Made by a program: the position numbers and the translations under genes. From Furfurilactobacillus rossiae DSM 15814 (GTDB taxonomy: Bacteria; Bacillota; Bacilli; Lactobacillales; Lactobacillaceae): DNA of 64,000 nt. Positions 25,956 to 34,190 of the stretch are shown piece by piece (within the stretch, counting starts at the first letter, position 1; every line of letters starts with the position of its first letter). The notes beneath the pieces were generated by a model that saw only the letters and a program-made list of their open reading frames with translations, did no database searches and was not told the origin of the DNA. The DNA lies in the NCBI RefSeq assembly GCF_000428925.1, contig NZ_AUAW01000006.1:119106-183105 (forward strand), written 5' to 3'.

Positions 25956-25981
25956 TAAAGTCTATGAAAGAGGTAGATACT

Positions 25982-26227
25982 ATGAGAATGCAAGTTAAAG
26001 TTGAAAAAGAGGATCGCTTAAAAGCAGAAGCGTATTCACAGTCTCAGTATGGTATTTCTTACCCAAACTTAATTGCCTTACTAACAAAAAGGATTGCCCA
26101 TGCAGTGGATAATGAAGAAGTATCTCCTTCTGTTCAAAAATTGATCAACGAGGCGGTTAAAGGACAAACAACTGGAGATAAAAAGTTTTCAAACATTGAT
26201 GAATTATATAAGGATTTGGGTATTTAA
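25982..26227 (+). CDS. RelB/DinJ-like antitoxin
   Basis: 81 residues: an N-terminal ribbon-helix-helix-like segment (MRMQVKVEKEDRLKAEAYSQ) and an acidic C-terminus ending NIDELYKDLGI. Start ATG 25982 follows AAAGAGG; an in-frame ATG at 25964 would overlap that site. The toxin gene begins five bases downstream. The N-terminal helix pattern is weaker than in textbook DinJ, so the call rests partly on pairing. Confidence 0.7.
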   Translation: MRMQVKVEKEDRLKAEAYSQSQYGISYPNLIALLTKRIAHAVDNEEVSPSVQKLINEAVKGQTTGDKKFSNIDELYKDLGI

Positions 26228-26232
26228 ATTTT

Positions 26233-26520
26233 ATGGAGATTATCACCAAGTCGACCTTTAGAAAACATTTTAAAAAGTACGTTCTTTCTCAGACAAACCG
26301 AGCTAATTTTAAACTGGCGGTACGGATTTTGTCAGAAGGCACAAGGATGCCACTAAGATTTGATGATCATCAGTTAAAACATCAGAATAAGGGAGTTCGA
26401 GATTTTCACTTAAGTAATGATTTAGTCGTGGTTTATTATTTAGTGTTAAATCGAAAAATTATTTTTATAGATGTAGGCCCACATAGCCTAGTTTTCAATG
26501 TTAAAAGAGAGTTTATCTGA
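26233..26520 (+). CDS. YafQ/RelE-family mRNA interferase toxin
   Basis: 95 residues with the YafQ pattern: N-terminal KSTFRKHFKKYV, then MPLRFDDHQLKHQNKGVRDFHLSNDLVVVYYL, where the HQL, DFHL and VVYY blocks fall in the places of HxL, ECHI and LIYY of YafQ, and a final IDVGPHSLVF in place of the usual GSHSELF. Family members cleave mRNA on the ribosome. Coupled to the antitoxin by a five-base gap. Confidence 0.78.
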   Translation: MEIITKSTFRKHFKKYVLSQTNRANFKLAVRILSEGTRMPLRFDDHQLKHQNKGVRDFHLSNDLVVVYYLVLNRKIIFIDVGPHSLVFNVKREFI

Positions 26521-26587
26521 TTATCAGTTCAGTTTGCATAATGGTAAATTGGAAAATAATTTGTTATACTCTGCTTGTGAATTGAAT

Positions 26588-26735
26588 AGAAGCGCTTACT
26601 AAATGGAAGTCCGGTGAGAATCCGGCACGGTCCCGCCACTGTGATTAGTGTTTAGTACTATAAGCCAGGTCTTTTTAGTAGGATGCTTGGGCGGGTACGC
26701 TATCTCGTGGAGTAGGTAGGGTATCCATAAATTCG
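26588..26735 (+). promoter_or_regulatory. Adenosylcobalamin riboswitch aptamer
   Basis: Carries the class signature: GGAAGTCCGGTGAGAATCC, then GGCACGGTCCCGCCACTGTG and the B12-box-like ATAAGCCAGGTC (about 26660-26671). The 3' boundary is approximate. Placed 400 bases upstream of eutG and followed by ANTAR hairpins. Confidence 0.92.
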
Positions 26736-26786
26736 ACGAACAGGCACAATGACGTGCTTTTTAACATAAACAATGGTGTTTATGGG

Positions 26787-26813
26787 ATGCCGCAGAAAAC
26801 TGCGGCATTTTTG
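26787..26813 (+). terminator. Terminator of the riboswitch sRNA
   Basis: ATGCCGCAG / CTGCGGCAT, nine perfect pairs with an AAAA loop (26787-26808), then TTTTT. Confidence 0.92.
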
Positions 26814-26833
26814 TGTATTTATTAACAATGATA

Positions 26834-26862
26834 TTGACCGTAGCTTCTGTAAGCGCTATCAT
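26834..26862 (+). promoter_or_regulatory. eutG promoter overlapped by a cre site
   Basis: TTGACC (26834-26839), 17 bases, TATCAT (26857-26862). The cre box TGTAAGCGCTATCA (26848-26861) fits the CcpA consensus TGWNANCGNTNWCA at every fixed position and covers the -10, so binding should repress. It gives eutG a start separate from the riboswitch transcript. Confidence 0.78.
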
Positions 26863-26888
26863 TAAAGGGTAAATAAAACTAAATATCT

Positions 26889-26961
26889 TGTACAATGGCG
26901 TACAGTTAAGCAAAGAGGCTTTAGAACATACTTTTTAAGTGTGCTCAAAAGCCTCTTTTTT
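26889..26961 (+). promoter_or_regulatory. ANTAR-dependent antiterminator and terminator upstream of eutG
   Basis: P1: TGTAC / GTACA, loop AATGGC (26889-26904). P2: AAGC / GCTT, loop AAAGAG (26908-26921). Both loops have A1 and G4. The competing terminator pairs AAGAGGCTTT (26913-26922) with AAAAGCCTCTT (26947-26957), then runs of T; its 5' arm includes most of P2, so EutV binding and termination exclude one another. Confidence 0.85.
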
Positions 26962-27010
26962 CATTTTTTATTTGCATTAATTTGGAAGAATAATGAAGGA
27001 GGTAACATCA

Positions 27011-28150
27011 TTGGAAACAATTCAATTTGGTACACAAATTTGGACCGGTGATGATGCATTAGCTGGACTGGAGAAGATTGATAGTCAGCGCATTTTTCTT
27101 GTTACTGATCCATTTATGGTGAAATCCGGTGCACTTGATCAGATAACCATGCATTTGAATGTCAAGAATGAATTGAGCATTTTTTCTGACATTCAGCCGG
27201 ACCCACCAATTACAAAAGTGGTTGAGGGCATTAAAGCACTTCAGTCATTTAAGGCAACACTCTTGGTCGCTGTTGGCGGTGGTTCAGCGATTGATGCCGC
27301 AAAGGCAATGAAATATTTTGCTCAGAAGGTGGCCGAAGATAGTCCGCAGTTGGATCTGATTGCCATTCCTACAACGAGTGGTACTGGTTCAGAAGTCACC
27401 AATTTTGCGGTTATTACTAATGCAGAAAAAGGGGTTAAGTACCCACTAGTCACTGATGATATTTTGCCAAAGGTTGCGGTACTGGATGCCAACTTGGTTT
27501 TGTCGGCACCCCAAAATATCACAGTAGATACCGGGATGGATGTTTTGACGCACTGCTTGGAAGCTTATGTTTCAATCAATGCGAATGACTTTTCTGACGC
27601 GTTGGCGGAAAAGGGCTTCCAAATGGTTTTTGAATATCTACCACGTGTTAGTGAAGACGGTAACGACGTGGAAGCTCGCCAGAAGATGCATGATGCATCT
27701 TGCATTGCAGGGATGGCGTTTAACATGGTCAATCTTGGATTAAATCACGGGATTGCTCATGCCGCTGGGGCGCGTTATCACATTCCTCATGGACGTTTAA
27801 ATACAATTTTGATGCCTAATATTATTGCTTATAATGCGGAAATGAATGATGGATTCTGGGAGGAACCAAATCGGGCAGCTACTAAGTATGCAAATTTGGC
27901 TCGTCTTATCAACATTAATGCGGCTAATCCGAAGCTTGCTGTACAGAGCCTAATTGACAATATTATTTGTTTAAGAAAGGTATTGAAAATGCCTGCTAGT
28001 TTTTCAGAGTATGGGATTAGCAAAGATTTATTTGAATCGACTAAAGCCGAAATCTCAGCTGCAGCACTTAAAGACGGAACGACAGTTGCAAATCCGAGAA
28101 AACCGACTGTTGCTGATGTAACCGATATCTTGAATCGCAGTTTTATGTGA
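27011..28150 (+). CDS. eutG: Iron-containing alcohol dehydrogenase EutG
   Basis: 379-residue group III alcohol dehydrogenase, expected to reduce acetaldehyde from ethanolamine to ethanol. NAD site VAVGGGSAIDAAKAM near 85-99, TTSGTGSEVTNFAV, and iron-binding MDVLTHCLEA with GLNHGIAHAAGARYHIPHG near 250-268. The start is TTG 27011, because GAAGGAGG occupies 26995-27002; the in-frame ATG 26993 would lie on the ribosome site. It follows the ANTAR antiterminator and is separated from eutV by a new promoter. Resembles pduQ of the same window. Confidence 0.9.
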   Translation: METIQFGTQIWTGDDALAGLEKIDSQRIFLVTDPFMVKSGALDQITMHLNVKNELSIFSDIQPDPPITKVVEGIKALQSFKATLLVAVGGGSAIDAAKAMKYFAQKVAEDSPQLDLIAIPTTSGTGSEVTNFAVITNAEKGVKYPLVTDDILPKVAVLDANLVLSAPQNITVDTGMDVLTHCLEAYVSINANDFSDALAEKGFQMVFEYLPRVSEDGNDVEARQKMHDASCIAGMAFNMVNLGLNHGIAHAAGARYHIPHGRLNTILMPNIIAYNAEMNDGFWEEPNRAATKYANLARLININAANPKLAVQSLIDNIICLRKVLKMPASFSEYGISKDLFESTKAEISAAALKDGTTVANPRKPTVADVTDILNRSFM

Positions 28151-28180
28151 TTGACGTCACTAAGACGGTCACTTTATAAT
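28151..28180 (+). promoter_or_regulatory. Promoter of eutVW
   Basis: TTGACG (28151-28156), 18 bases, perfect TATAAT (28175-28180), 54 bases before the eutV start. The -35 lies in the palindrome-like GTGATTGACGTCAC, a possible operator. The strong match suggests the regulators are made independently of antitermination. Confidence 0.75.
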
Positions 28181-28233
28181 TTATTTATATAAGTAATTGT
28201 ATCGGAACAAATTAGCAATAAGGGGTAAAGATC

Positions 28234-28803
28234 ATGAACGAACGAATCGCAATCGTGGACGATGAACCCATCACGAGAATGGATATTCGCGATATTGTAG
28301 AAAATGCTGGCTATCAGGTTGTCGGTGAAGGTAGCGATGGTTTTGAAGCAATCGATATCTGCCAGAAAGAAAAGCCTGATTTAATCATTATGGATATTCG
28401 AATGCCATTGTTGGATGGTCTCAAAGCAGGCAAAAAAATTTTAGCCGACCATTTGAGCCAATCTATTGTGTATTTATCTGCGTACAGTGATGACGAAGAT
28501 ACTGAAACAGCGAGTCAGATAGGCGCAGTAGGTTATTTGGTGAAGCCATTATCAGAACGCTCATTGTTAACCACGATTCGAGTCGGTCTTGTTCATGGCA
28601 AACGAACTCAAGAATTGTCTGATGAAGTAGACGATTTAACGATTAAATTGAAGGAACGCAAATTGATTGACCGCGCGAAGGGCATCTTAATGTCCGAGAA
28701 TAATTTATCTGAGGATGCAGCTTACAAAATGCTCAGAAATCTAAGTATGAGCAAGCGTCGTTCCATGAAAGATATTGCTGAACTAATTGTGATGGATGCA
28801 TGA
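28234..28803 (+). CDS. eutV: ANTAR response regulator EutV
   Basis: RNA-binding antiterminator of the ethanolamine genes. 189 residues: receiver domain with phosphoacceptor Asp54 in LIIMDIRMP and conserved Lys in GYLVKPLSE near 104, then the ANTAR domain (about 130-187; DRAKGILMSENNLSEDAAYK). Phosphorylated EutV dimers bind paired hexaloop hairpins, of which three sets are present (26744-26784, 26889-26921, 30271-30304). The last 35 bases before its stop are duplicated in tandem, moving eutW downstream. Confidence 0.95.
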   Translation: MNERIAIVDDEPITRMDIRDIVENAGYQVVGEGSDGFEAIDICQKEKPDLIIMDIRMPLLDGLKAGKKILADHLSQSIVYLSAYSDDEDTETASQIGAVGYLVKPLSERSLLTTIRVGLVHGKRTQELSDEVDDLTIKLKERKLIDRAKGILMSENNLSEDAAYKMLRNLSMSKRRSMKDIAELIVMDA

Positions 28804-28834
28804 AAGATATTGCTGAACTAATTGTGATGGATGC
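28765..28834 (+). repeat. 35-bp tandem duplication at the eutV-eutW junction
   Basis: The 35 bases 28765-28799 are repeated exactly at 28800-28834 (unit starts ATGAAAGATATTGCTGAACT). Copy 2 begins with an ATG overlapping the eutV stop (ATGA), encodes 12 codons (MKDIAELIVMDA, a copy of the EutV C-terminus) and stops with a TGA that overlaps the eutW ATG. Confidence 0.95.
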
Positions 28835-30280
28835 ATGATGAATGAAATTGAAAAATTGTGTCAACGTTATACCACACTTGATTCATTGGACGTAAAGCTA
28901 CTTGTCGAAACGGCAGAAAAGATTAGCCAAACGGAAAGTTATCAAGATTTTGATGTATTCATTGACGTACGTAATGAATTTTCTGATCAAGCTGTTGTCG
29001 TTTTCCACAAACCACCATTAACAAAACAATCTTTGTATCATCGGCAAGTGGTCGGGCAGCAAGCGTTACGCACAAACGAACCAGGTGTTATGCCTACATT
29101 GGAAACACAATTGAAATCAGTGGATTTGTTGGCCGAAACTCAAGAGCAGCGGTTAATTCATCAACGAATCTACCCAATTATTAGAGGAAATCGAACGCTT
29201 GGTGCGACAATTATCGAATCTGATGAATCAGAAAATGTTCTAAATGATTTTCAGAGCCCAAAGGATGGTCAATCTCGATTTAATGACATTTCTGCTACGG
29301 TGAAAATGTTTAACCGCCAAGAAAGTACGACCATTACGGATCAACTGGCCGATGCAATATTGGTTTTTGATCATTCGGGCACTCTGGTTCTTGCCAACCA
29401 AACAGCCATTAATCTATATCAGAAGGTTGGTTACATTGGCAAAATTATTGGTCTGGACTTCGAAAATTTGTCTTTAGATGGTACCCGATTTCAAGAGAAT
29501 CTGAAAGTGCTATCTCAGGTCGACGAGCGGGATCAGCCACTTAAATCAACATTTAATTACTTGAATTACTTTTTTTCATCTCGCAAATTTTGGAATCGTG
29601 AATCTCGACAATTGGTTGTTCTGCTTGAAGATAAAACCGATGTCAAAGCAAAAGAAGCTGAGATTATTTCAAAATCAGTGGCCATTCGTGAGATAAACCA
29701 TCGAGTAAAAAACAATCTTCAGTCCGTGATTTCGCTGTTGAGAATTCAACAGCGTCGACTTGATGATGAAACGGCGAAACAGGCTTTAACTGAGAGCATT
29801 AGTCGAATAACGGCTATTGCTTCCACTTACGAGTTGATGTCTAAACAAATTGAGGATGAAACGAACTTAAAAGCCGCCTTACAATTGTTGGTCTCACACT
29901 TTATTCAGCTTGATGATAATACCCAGCAAATCACCATTGATTTGCAAGTTGACGAAACAATTACTGTCAACAGTGATCAGGTGGTGACAATTTCTATCAT
30001 TGTGAATGAGTTACTTCAAAATGCTTTTGCGCATGCGTTCACCGCTAGCACGCCTCAAAATCATGTTCTGATTCAGGGAACAGTTAGCAATAACGTGATA
30101 ACGCTTCAAGTTAAAGACAATGGGATTGGGTTTGACCCTCATCGGACACGGTCCGGGAGTTTAGGGTTGATGATTATTCGAAGCTACGTATCAGACAAGT
30201 TGTCAGGAAAACTAAATATTGAAACATCATCTGTGGGAACGGATGTCACATTTTCGTTTGATCATACGCCGCAACAATGA
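28835..30280 (+). CDS. eutW: Ethanolamine sensor histidine kinase EutW
   Basis: 481-residue soluble kinase partner of EutV. The N-terminal ~150 residues are a sensor region, followed by a PAS-like part (about 170-270) and a HisKA_2-type phosphoacceptor block with His289 in REINHRVKNNLQSVISLL, then an ATPase domain with N-box IIVNELLQNAFAHAF and G-box LQVKDNGIGFDP. No membrane segments, as in E. faecalis EutW, which senses ethanolamine. The start ATG 28835 overlaps a TGA of the duplicated mini-frame. The stop codon lies within the loop of an ANTAR hairpin. Confidence 0.93.
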   Translation: MMNEIEKLCQRYTTLDSLDVKLLVETAEKISQTESYQDFDVFIDVRNEFSDQAVVVFHKPPLTKQSLYHRQVVGQQALRTNEPGVMPTLETQLKSVDLLAETQEQRLIHQRIYPIIRGNRTLGATIIESDESENVLNDFQSPKDGQSRFNDISATVKMFNRQESTTITDQLADAILVFDHSGTLVLANQTAINLYQKVGYIGKIIGLDFENLSLDGTRFQENLKVLSQVDERDQPLKSTFNYLNYFFSSRKFWNRESRQLVVLLEDKTDVKAKEAEIISKSVAIREINHRVKNNLQSVISLLRIQQRRLDDETAKQALTESISRITAIASTYELMSKQIEDETNLKAALQLLVSHFIQLDDNTQQITIDLQVDETITVNSDQVVTISIIVNELLQNAFAHAFTASTPQNHVLIQGTVSNNVITLQVKDNGIGFDPHRTRSGSLGLMIIRSYVSDKLSGKLNIETSSVGTDVTFSFDHTPQQ

Positions 30281-30374
30281 AGTTGTGGGAGAGCAATGGG
30301 GCTCAAGATCAAGTCAACTTAACACCAATTGTTTTTAGTGTTGAAGCTGATTTGATTTTGAGTCCCATTTTTTG
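30271..30374 (+). promoter_or_regulatory. ANTAR-dependent antiterminator and terminator upstream of eutA
   Basis: P1: CAAC / GTTG, loop AATGAA (30272-30285); the eutW stop codon TGA (30278-30280) is in this loop. P2: GAGC / GCTC, loop AATGGG (30291-30304). Both loops have A1 and G4. The terminator pairs AATGGGGCTCAA (30295-30306) with TTGAGTCCCATT (30358-30369), then TTTTTT, and overlaps P2 loop and 3' arm. Confidence 0.85.
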
Positions 30375-30390
30375 AAAAGAGGTGAACGAC

Positions 30391-31827
30391 ATGGAGGATG
30401 ACCAGATTTTAAGTGTCGGAATTGATCTGGGGACATCCACGACACAGCTTATTTTGTCGAGATTAACGGTAAAAAACTTTGCGTCGGCATTTTCTGTACC
30501 AAGAATTAACATTTCAAAAAAAGAAATTATTTTTCAAAGTGACATTATTTTTACCCCGTTGTCATCACCGACGAAAATAGATGCTGAGGCCATAAAGAAG
30601 TTTGTGACTGAGCAATATAAAAAGGCCAATATTGATAAACAAGCTATTCAAATGGGCGCTGTTATTATTACCGGAGAAACGGCTAGAAAAGAAAATTCTA
30701 GTTCTGTTACAGAAGCATTGAGTGGCTATGCTGGTGACTTCGTGGTAGCAACTGCCGGACCAGATCTTGAAAGCATTATTGCTGGTAAAGGCGCTGGAAC
30801 TAACATCGTAGCAAAACGTCAGCGAAGGTCAGTGGTGAATATTGATGTTGGCGGTGGCACAAGCAATCTTGGTTTATTCAATGATGATGGTGAAGTGATT
30901 GATACGGCCTGCTTTGATGTTGGTGGGCGATTAATTCGTATTTCTAAAGAGAATCATCAAATTACGTACATTTCGCCAAAGGTAGAGCAACTAATCAAGT
31001 CATTAAAAATTGATATCCGAGTCGGTATGCGTGTCACGGCGGAACAGCTCCAACCCGTTGTTGATGTTCTAACCCAGATTCTTGAAAATAGCATCGGTTT
31101 AGGTAACCGCAGTCCTTATTTCGATTTATTTATCACCAATCATGCACTTCATCCTGAAAAAAAGATTGACGGGGTTACATTTTCAGGCGGTGTAGCAGAT
31201 TGTCTTAACGAGGAGCTTCCGAGAGATGAATTTCGTTTTGGCGACATTGGATTGTTACTAGGTCAAGCAGTTCGTCATTCTGCCATTTTCAAAGAAAAGA
31301 CAGTTTATCCGTCGGTAGAAACAATTAGAGCCACTGTGGTCGGCGCCGGTTCACATACAACTGACGTAACTGGGAGCACGATTGCATATACAGCGGACAT
31401 TTTGCCGATTAGAAATTTGCCGATATTGAAAATTGCCAAAAGTGACGAAAGTTTAGCAGCGGATGCTCTAGCAACAAGTATTAGTGAAAAAATCAACTGG
31501 TACAAAGTTCAAAATGAGCTTAGCAATGTGGCATTAGCGTTAGTGGGTAGGCGAAGTCCATCATTCGCTGATATTCAACGTTACGCTGCTGGAATTGTTA
31601 AAGGCGCACAAATTTTACTTGTGAAACATGAACCATTAATTGTGATGGTTCATGAAGATATGGCGAAAGCATTAGGACAAAGCCTGTTTGCACTTTTGCC
31701 ATCTAAATATCCGTTTGTATGTATTGACAGTGTAAAAGTTGAAAACGGTGACTATATTGATTTAGGAGCTCCAATCGCTAATGGCGAAGTACTTCCGGTT
31801 ATTGTTAAAACGTTAGTGTTTGGCTAG
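30391..31827 (+). CDS. eutA: Ethanolamine ammonia-lyase reactivating factor EutA
   Basis: ATP-dependent reactivase that removes damaged cobalamin from EutBC, the analogue of PduGH. 478 residues with actin-like motifs LSVGIDLGTSTTQLILSRL near 7-25 and VVNIDVGGGTSNLGLF near 150. ATG 30391 is chosen because AGAGG (30378-30382) is eight bases upstream; the in-frame GTG 30382 overlaps it. It lies behind the eutA antiterminator and 48 bases before eutB. Confidence 0.94.
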   Translation: MEDDQILSVGIDLGTSTTQLILSRLTVKNFASAFSVPRINISKKEIIFQSDIIFTPLSSPTKIDAEAIKKFVTEQYKKANIDKQAIQMGAVIITGETARKENSSSVTEALSGYAGDFVVATAGPDLESIIAGKGAGTNIVAKRQRRSVVNIDVGGGTSNLGLFNDDGEVIDTACFDVGGRLIRISKENHQITYISPKVEQLIKSLKIDIRVGMRVTAEQLQPVVDVLTQILENSIGLGNRSPYFDLFITNHALHPEKKIDGVTFSGGVADCLNEELPRDEFRFGDIGLLLGQAVRHSAIFKEKTVYPSVETIRATVVGAGSHTTDVTGSTIAYTADILPIRNLPILKIAKSDESLAADALATSISEKINWYKVQNELSNVALALVGRRSPSFADIQRYAAGIVKGAQILLVKHEPLIVMVHEDMAKALGQSLFALLPSKYPFVCIDSVKVENGDYIDLGAPIANGEVLPVIVKTLVFG

Positions 31828-31875
31828 CACAGTGACAAATGAACAGAGACTTTGAAATTACGAGGAGGGAACGGA

Positions 31876-33240
31876 ATGATTTTGAAAACAAAACTATCGG
31901 GTCAATTGTACAGCTTTAGTTCAGTTAAAGAAGTCATGGCGAAAGCCAACGAATTAAAGTCTGGGGACGAATTAGCTGGCGTAGCTGCAAAAGATGCTAC
32001 TGAAAGGGTAGCCGCAAAAATTGTATTGGCCCAGTTAACTCTAAATGATATTTATAACAACCCAGCTGTTCCATATGAGGACGATGAGGTTACACGAATC
32101 ATTATTGATGGTGTTAACCAACGAATCTTTGAAGAAATTAAAAACTGGACTGTTTCAGATTTGCGGGAATGGTTATTAGATGACCATACCACTGATATCG
32201 ACATCAAACGGATTCGACGTGGCCTAACCTCCGAGATGGCTGCGGCGGTCACAAAATTAATGACGAACATGGACCTAGTCGTTGCTGCAAAGAAAATCCA
32301 TGTTGAAAAAACTGCAAACACGACAATTGGTCGTCCAGGAACCTTTTCTTCTCGTCTGCAAACCAATCACCCAACTGATAATATCGATGGCATTATGGCT
32401 GGTGTTATGGAAGGTTTAAGTATGGGAATTGGGGATGCTGTTATTGGATTAAATCCGAATGACGATTCAGTTGATAGTGTGACAAAAATTTTGAATAAGT
32501 TTGAAGAATTTCGTGCTCAGTGGCACGTGCCGACACAGTGTTCTGTATTGGCACATGTGACGACACAAATGGAAGCTATTCGCCGTGGTGCACCAGCTGG
32601 TTTGATCTTTCAGTCGATTGCTGGATCGGAAAAGGGCAATACGGCTTTTGGGATTAACGCCAATATGATCAGTGAAGCCTATGATCTGGGTCTACATCAA
32701 GGGCAGGCTGCTGGTCCGAATGTGATGTACTTCGAAACTGGTGAAGGTTCCGAACTATCGTCAGAGGCCAACTTTGGTGCCGATGAATTAACTATGGAAG
32801 CACGCTGTTATGGATTCGCCAAAAAATATGATCCCTTTATCGTAAATACAGTGGTTGGCTTTATTGGACCAGAATATTTGTATAATTCAAAGCAAGTCAT
32901 TAGAGCTGGTTTGGAAGATCATTTCATGGGTAAACTGCAGGGAATTTCAATGGGATGTGACGTTTGTTACACCAACCATATGAAAGCTGATCAAAACGAC
33001 GCCGAAAATCTGGCCGTATTGCTTGGTGCAGCCGGTTGTAATTACATCATGGGCGTTCCCCATGCCGACGATGTCATGTTGAATTATCAATCCACTGGGT
33101 TCCAGGAAACAGCAACAATTCGTGATATTTTTGGCTATCATCCAATTAAAGAATTCGAAGACTGGATGGAAGAAATGGGAATTAGTAAAAACGGTCATCT
33201 GACTGAACGCGCAGGTGATGCATCAATTTTCTTAGATTAA
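31876..33240 (+). CDS. eutB: Ethanolamine ammonia-lyase large subunit
   Basis: Catalytic alpha subunit of the AdoCbl enzyme splitting ethanolamine into acetaldehyde and ammonia. 454 residues, the family length. Recognisable blocks are the start MILKTKLSGQLYSFSSVKEV, VIGLNPNDDSVDSV near 190-203, FETGEGSELSSEANFGAD near 285-302 and MGCDVCYTNHMKADQND near 358-374. ATG 31876 follows GAGGAGGG; the upstream in-frame ATG 31852 lacks a site. Followed by eutC after 17 bases. Confidence 0.97.
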   Translation: MILKTKLSGQLYSFSSVKEVMAKANELKSGDELAGVAAKDATERVAAKIVLAQLTLNDIYNNPAVPYEDDEVTRIIIDGVNQRIFEEIKNWTVSDLREWLLDDHTTDIDIKRIRRGLTSEMAAAVTKLMTNMDLVVAAKKIHVEKTANTTIGRPGTFSSRLQTNHPTDNIDGIMAGVMEGLSMGIGDAVIGLNPNDDSVDSVTKILNKFEEFRAQWHVPTQCSVLAHVTTQMEAIRRGAPAGLIFQSIAGSEKGNTAFGINANMISEAYDLGLHQGQAAGPNVMYFETGEGSELSSEANFGADELTMEARCYGFAKKYDPFIVNTVVGFIGPEYLYNSKQVIRAGLEDHFMGKLQGISMGCDVCYTNHMKADQNDAENLAVLLGAAGCNYIMGVPHADDVMLNYQSTGFQETATIRDIFGYHPIKEFEDWMEEMGISKNGHLTERAGDASIFLD

Positions 33241-33257
33241 GAAGAAGGTGATTAAAT

Positions 33258-34154
33258 ATGAATGAACCAGAATTAAAGAGCATGATTCAAGATATTTTAG
33301 CAGAAATAACCGATGAACAAGGCAAGACTGTATCTAGTAATTCAACGGATACTAACGACGTTTCAGATGAAGTATTATCCGATATTAGTGAGATTGACCT
33401 TAAGAAACAATTTTTAGTGCCAAACCCACATGATAAGGCAGGCTATTTAAAAATTAAATCATTCACACCTGCTAGGTTAGGGATGTGGCGTACAGGAACA
33501 AGATATAAAACAGCTTCTATCTTACGATTTAGAGCAGATCACGCTGCTGCCCAGGATGCTGTATTTAGTGATGTTGATCCTGAGTTGCCTAAGAAAATGG
33601 GTTTTCTTGAAACGCAAACAACATGCGAATCAAAAGATGAATACTTAACTAGGCCTGATCGCGGACGTAAGTTTGATGACGAAATGATCAAAAAAATAAA
33701 GGACAGTGTGACTTCTCATCCGAAAATTCAGATGGTTGTTGGGGATGGCTTAAGCTCGGCAGCTATTGAAGCAAATATTCCAGATATTATCCCGGCGATT
33801 CAGCAGGGGCTCAAAGTTTACGGTCTAAGTTTTGAAACAAAGGATGTCATCTTTGTTAAATATGCCCGTGTTGGTGCAGAAGATCACATTGGTGAAATTA
33901 CGGATGCGGATGTTGTGTGTATGCTAGTTGGTGAACGCCCTGGACTTGTTACAGCGAAATCTATGAGTGCTTATATTGCCTACAAGCCAACGATTGGGAT
34001 GGCAGAATCAAAGCGAACCGTTGTATCTAACATTCACGATGGTGGGTTGCCGGCCGTTGAAGCGGGGGCTTACATTGCTGAAATGTTGGATAAAATGTTG
34101 CGCTTGAAAAAATCAGGTATTGAATTAAAGGCTGCCGAAAACGCGGAAAAATAA
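33258..34154 (+). CDS. eutC: Ethanolamine ammonia-lyase small subunit
   Basis: 298-residue beta subunit contributing to cobalamin binding; [24 protein letters not shown] block (from about 155), [20 protein letters not shown] near 226-245 and [20 protein letters not shown] near 258-277 are family landmarks. Residues 1-17 ([17 protein letters not shown]) form an amphipathic helix followed by a Ser/Thr/Asp-rich linker to about 45, an encapsulation peptide as reported for EutC of other species. Start ATG 33258. Confidence 0.96.
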   Translation: MNEPELKSMIQDILAEITDEQGKTVSSNSTDTNDVSDEVLSDISEIDLKKQFLVPNPHDKAGYLKIKSFTPARLGMWRTGTRYKTASILRFRADHAAAQDAVFSDVDPELPKKMGFLETQTTCESKDEYLTRPDRGRKFDDEMIKKIKDSVTSHPKIQMVVGDGLSSAAIEANIPDIIPAIQQGLKVYGLSFETKDVIFVKYARVGAEDHIGEITDADVVCMLVGERPGLVTAKSMSAYIAYKPTIGMAESKRTVVSNIHDGGLPAVEAGAYIAEMLDKMLRLKKSGIELKAAENAEK

Positions 34155-34190
34155 GTTTTGTGTTATTTAGAGAGGAGGCAAAAATTAAAA

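Larger units (their letters stand above)
26565..26813 (+). ncRNA. EutX/Rli55-like riboswitch-ANTAR decoy sRNA
   Basis: A transcript unit of about 240 nt: extended -10 TGTTATACT (26562-26570), B12 riboswitch, two ANTAR-type hairpins and a terminator, with no protein inside. Hairpin P1: GCAC / GTGC around loop AATGAC (26744-26757). Hairpin P2: CATAAAC / GTTTATG around loop AATGGT (26765-26784). Both six-base loops have A at position 1 and G at position 4, as ANTAR proteins require. The terminator stem (26787-26808) does not overlap P2, so the pair looks like a decoy for EutV rather than an antiterminator. Known counterparts are EutX of E. faecalis and Rli55 of Listeria. Confidence 0.82.

Noticed and set aside
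28765..28834. Possible CRISPR or repeat array
   Set aside because: Only two abutting copies without spacers; it is a simple tandem duplication. No CRISPR array was seen in the window.
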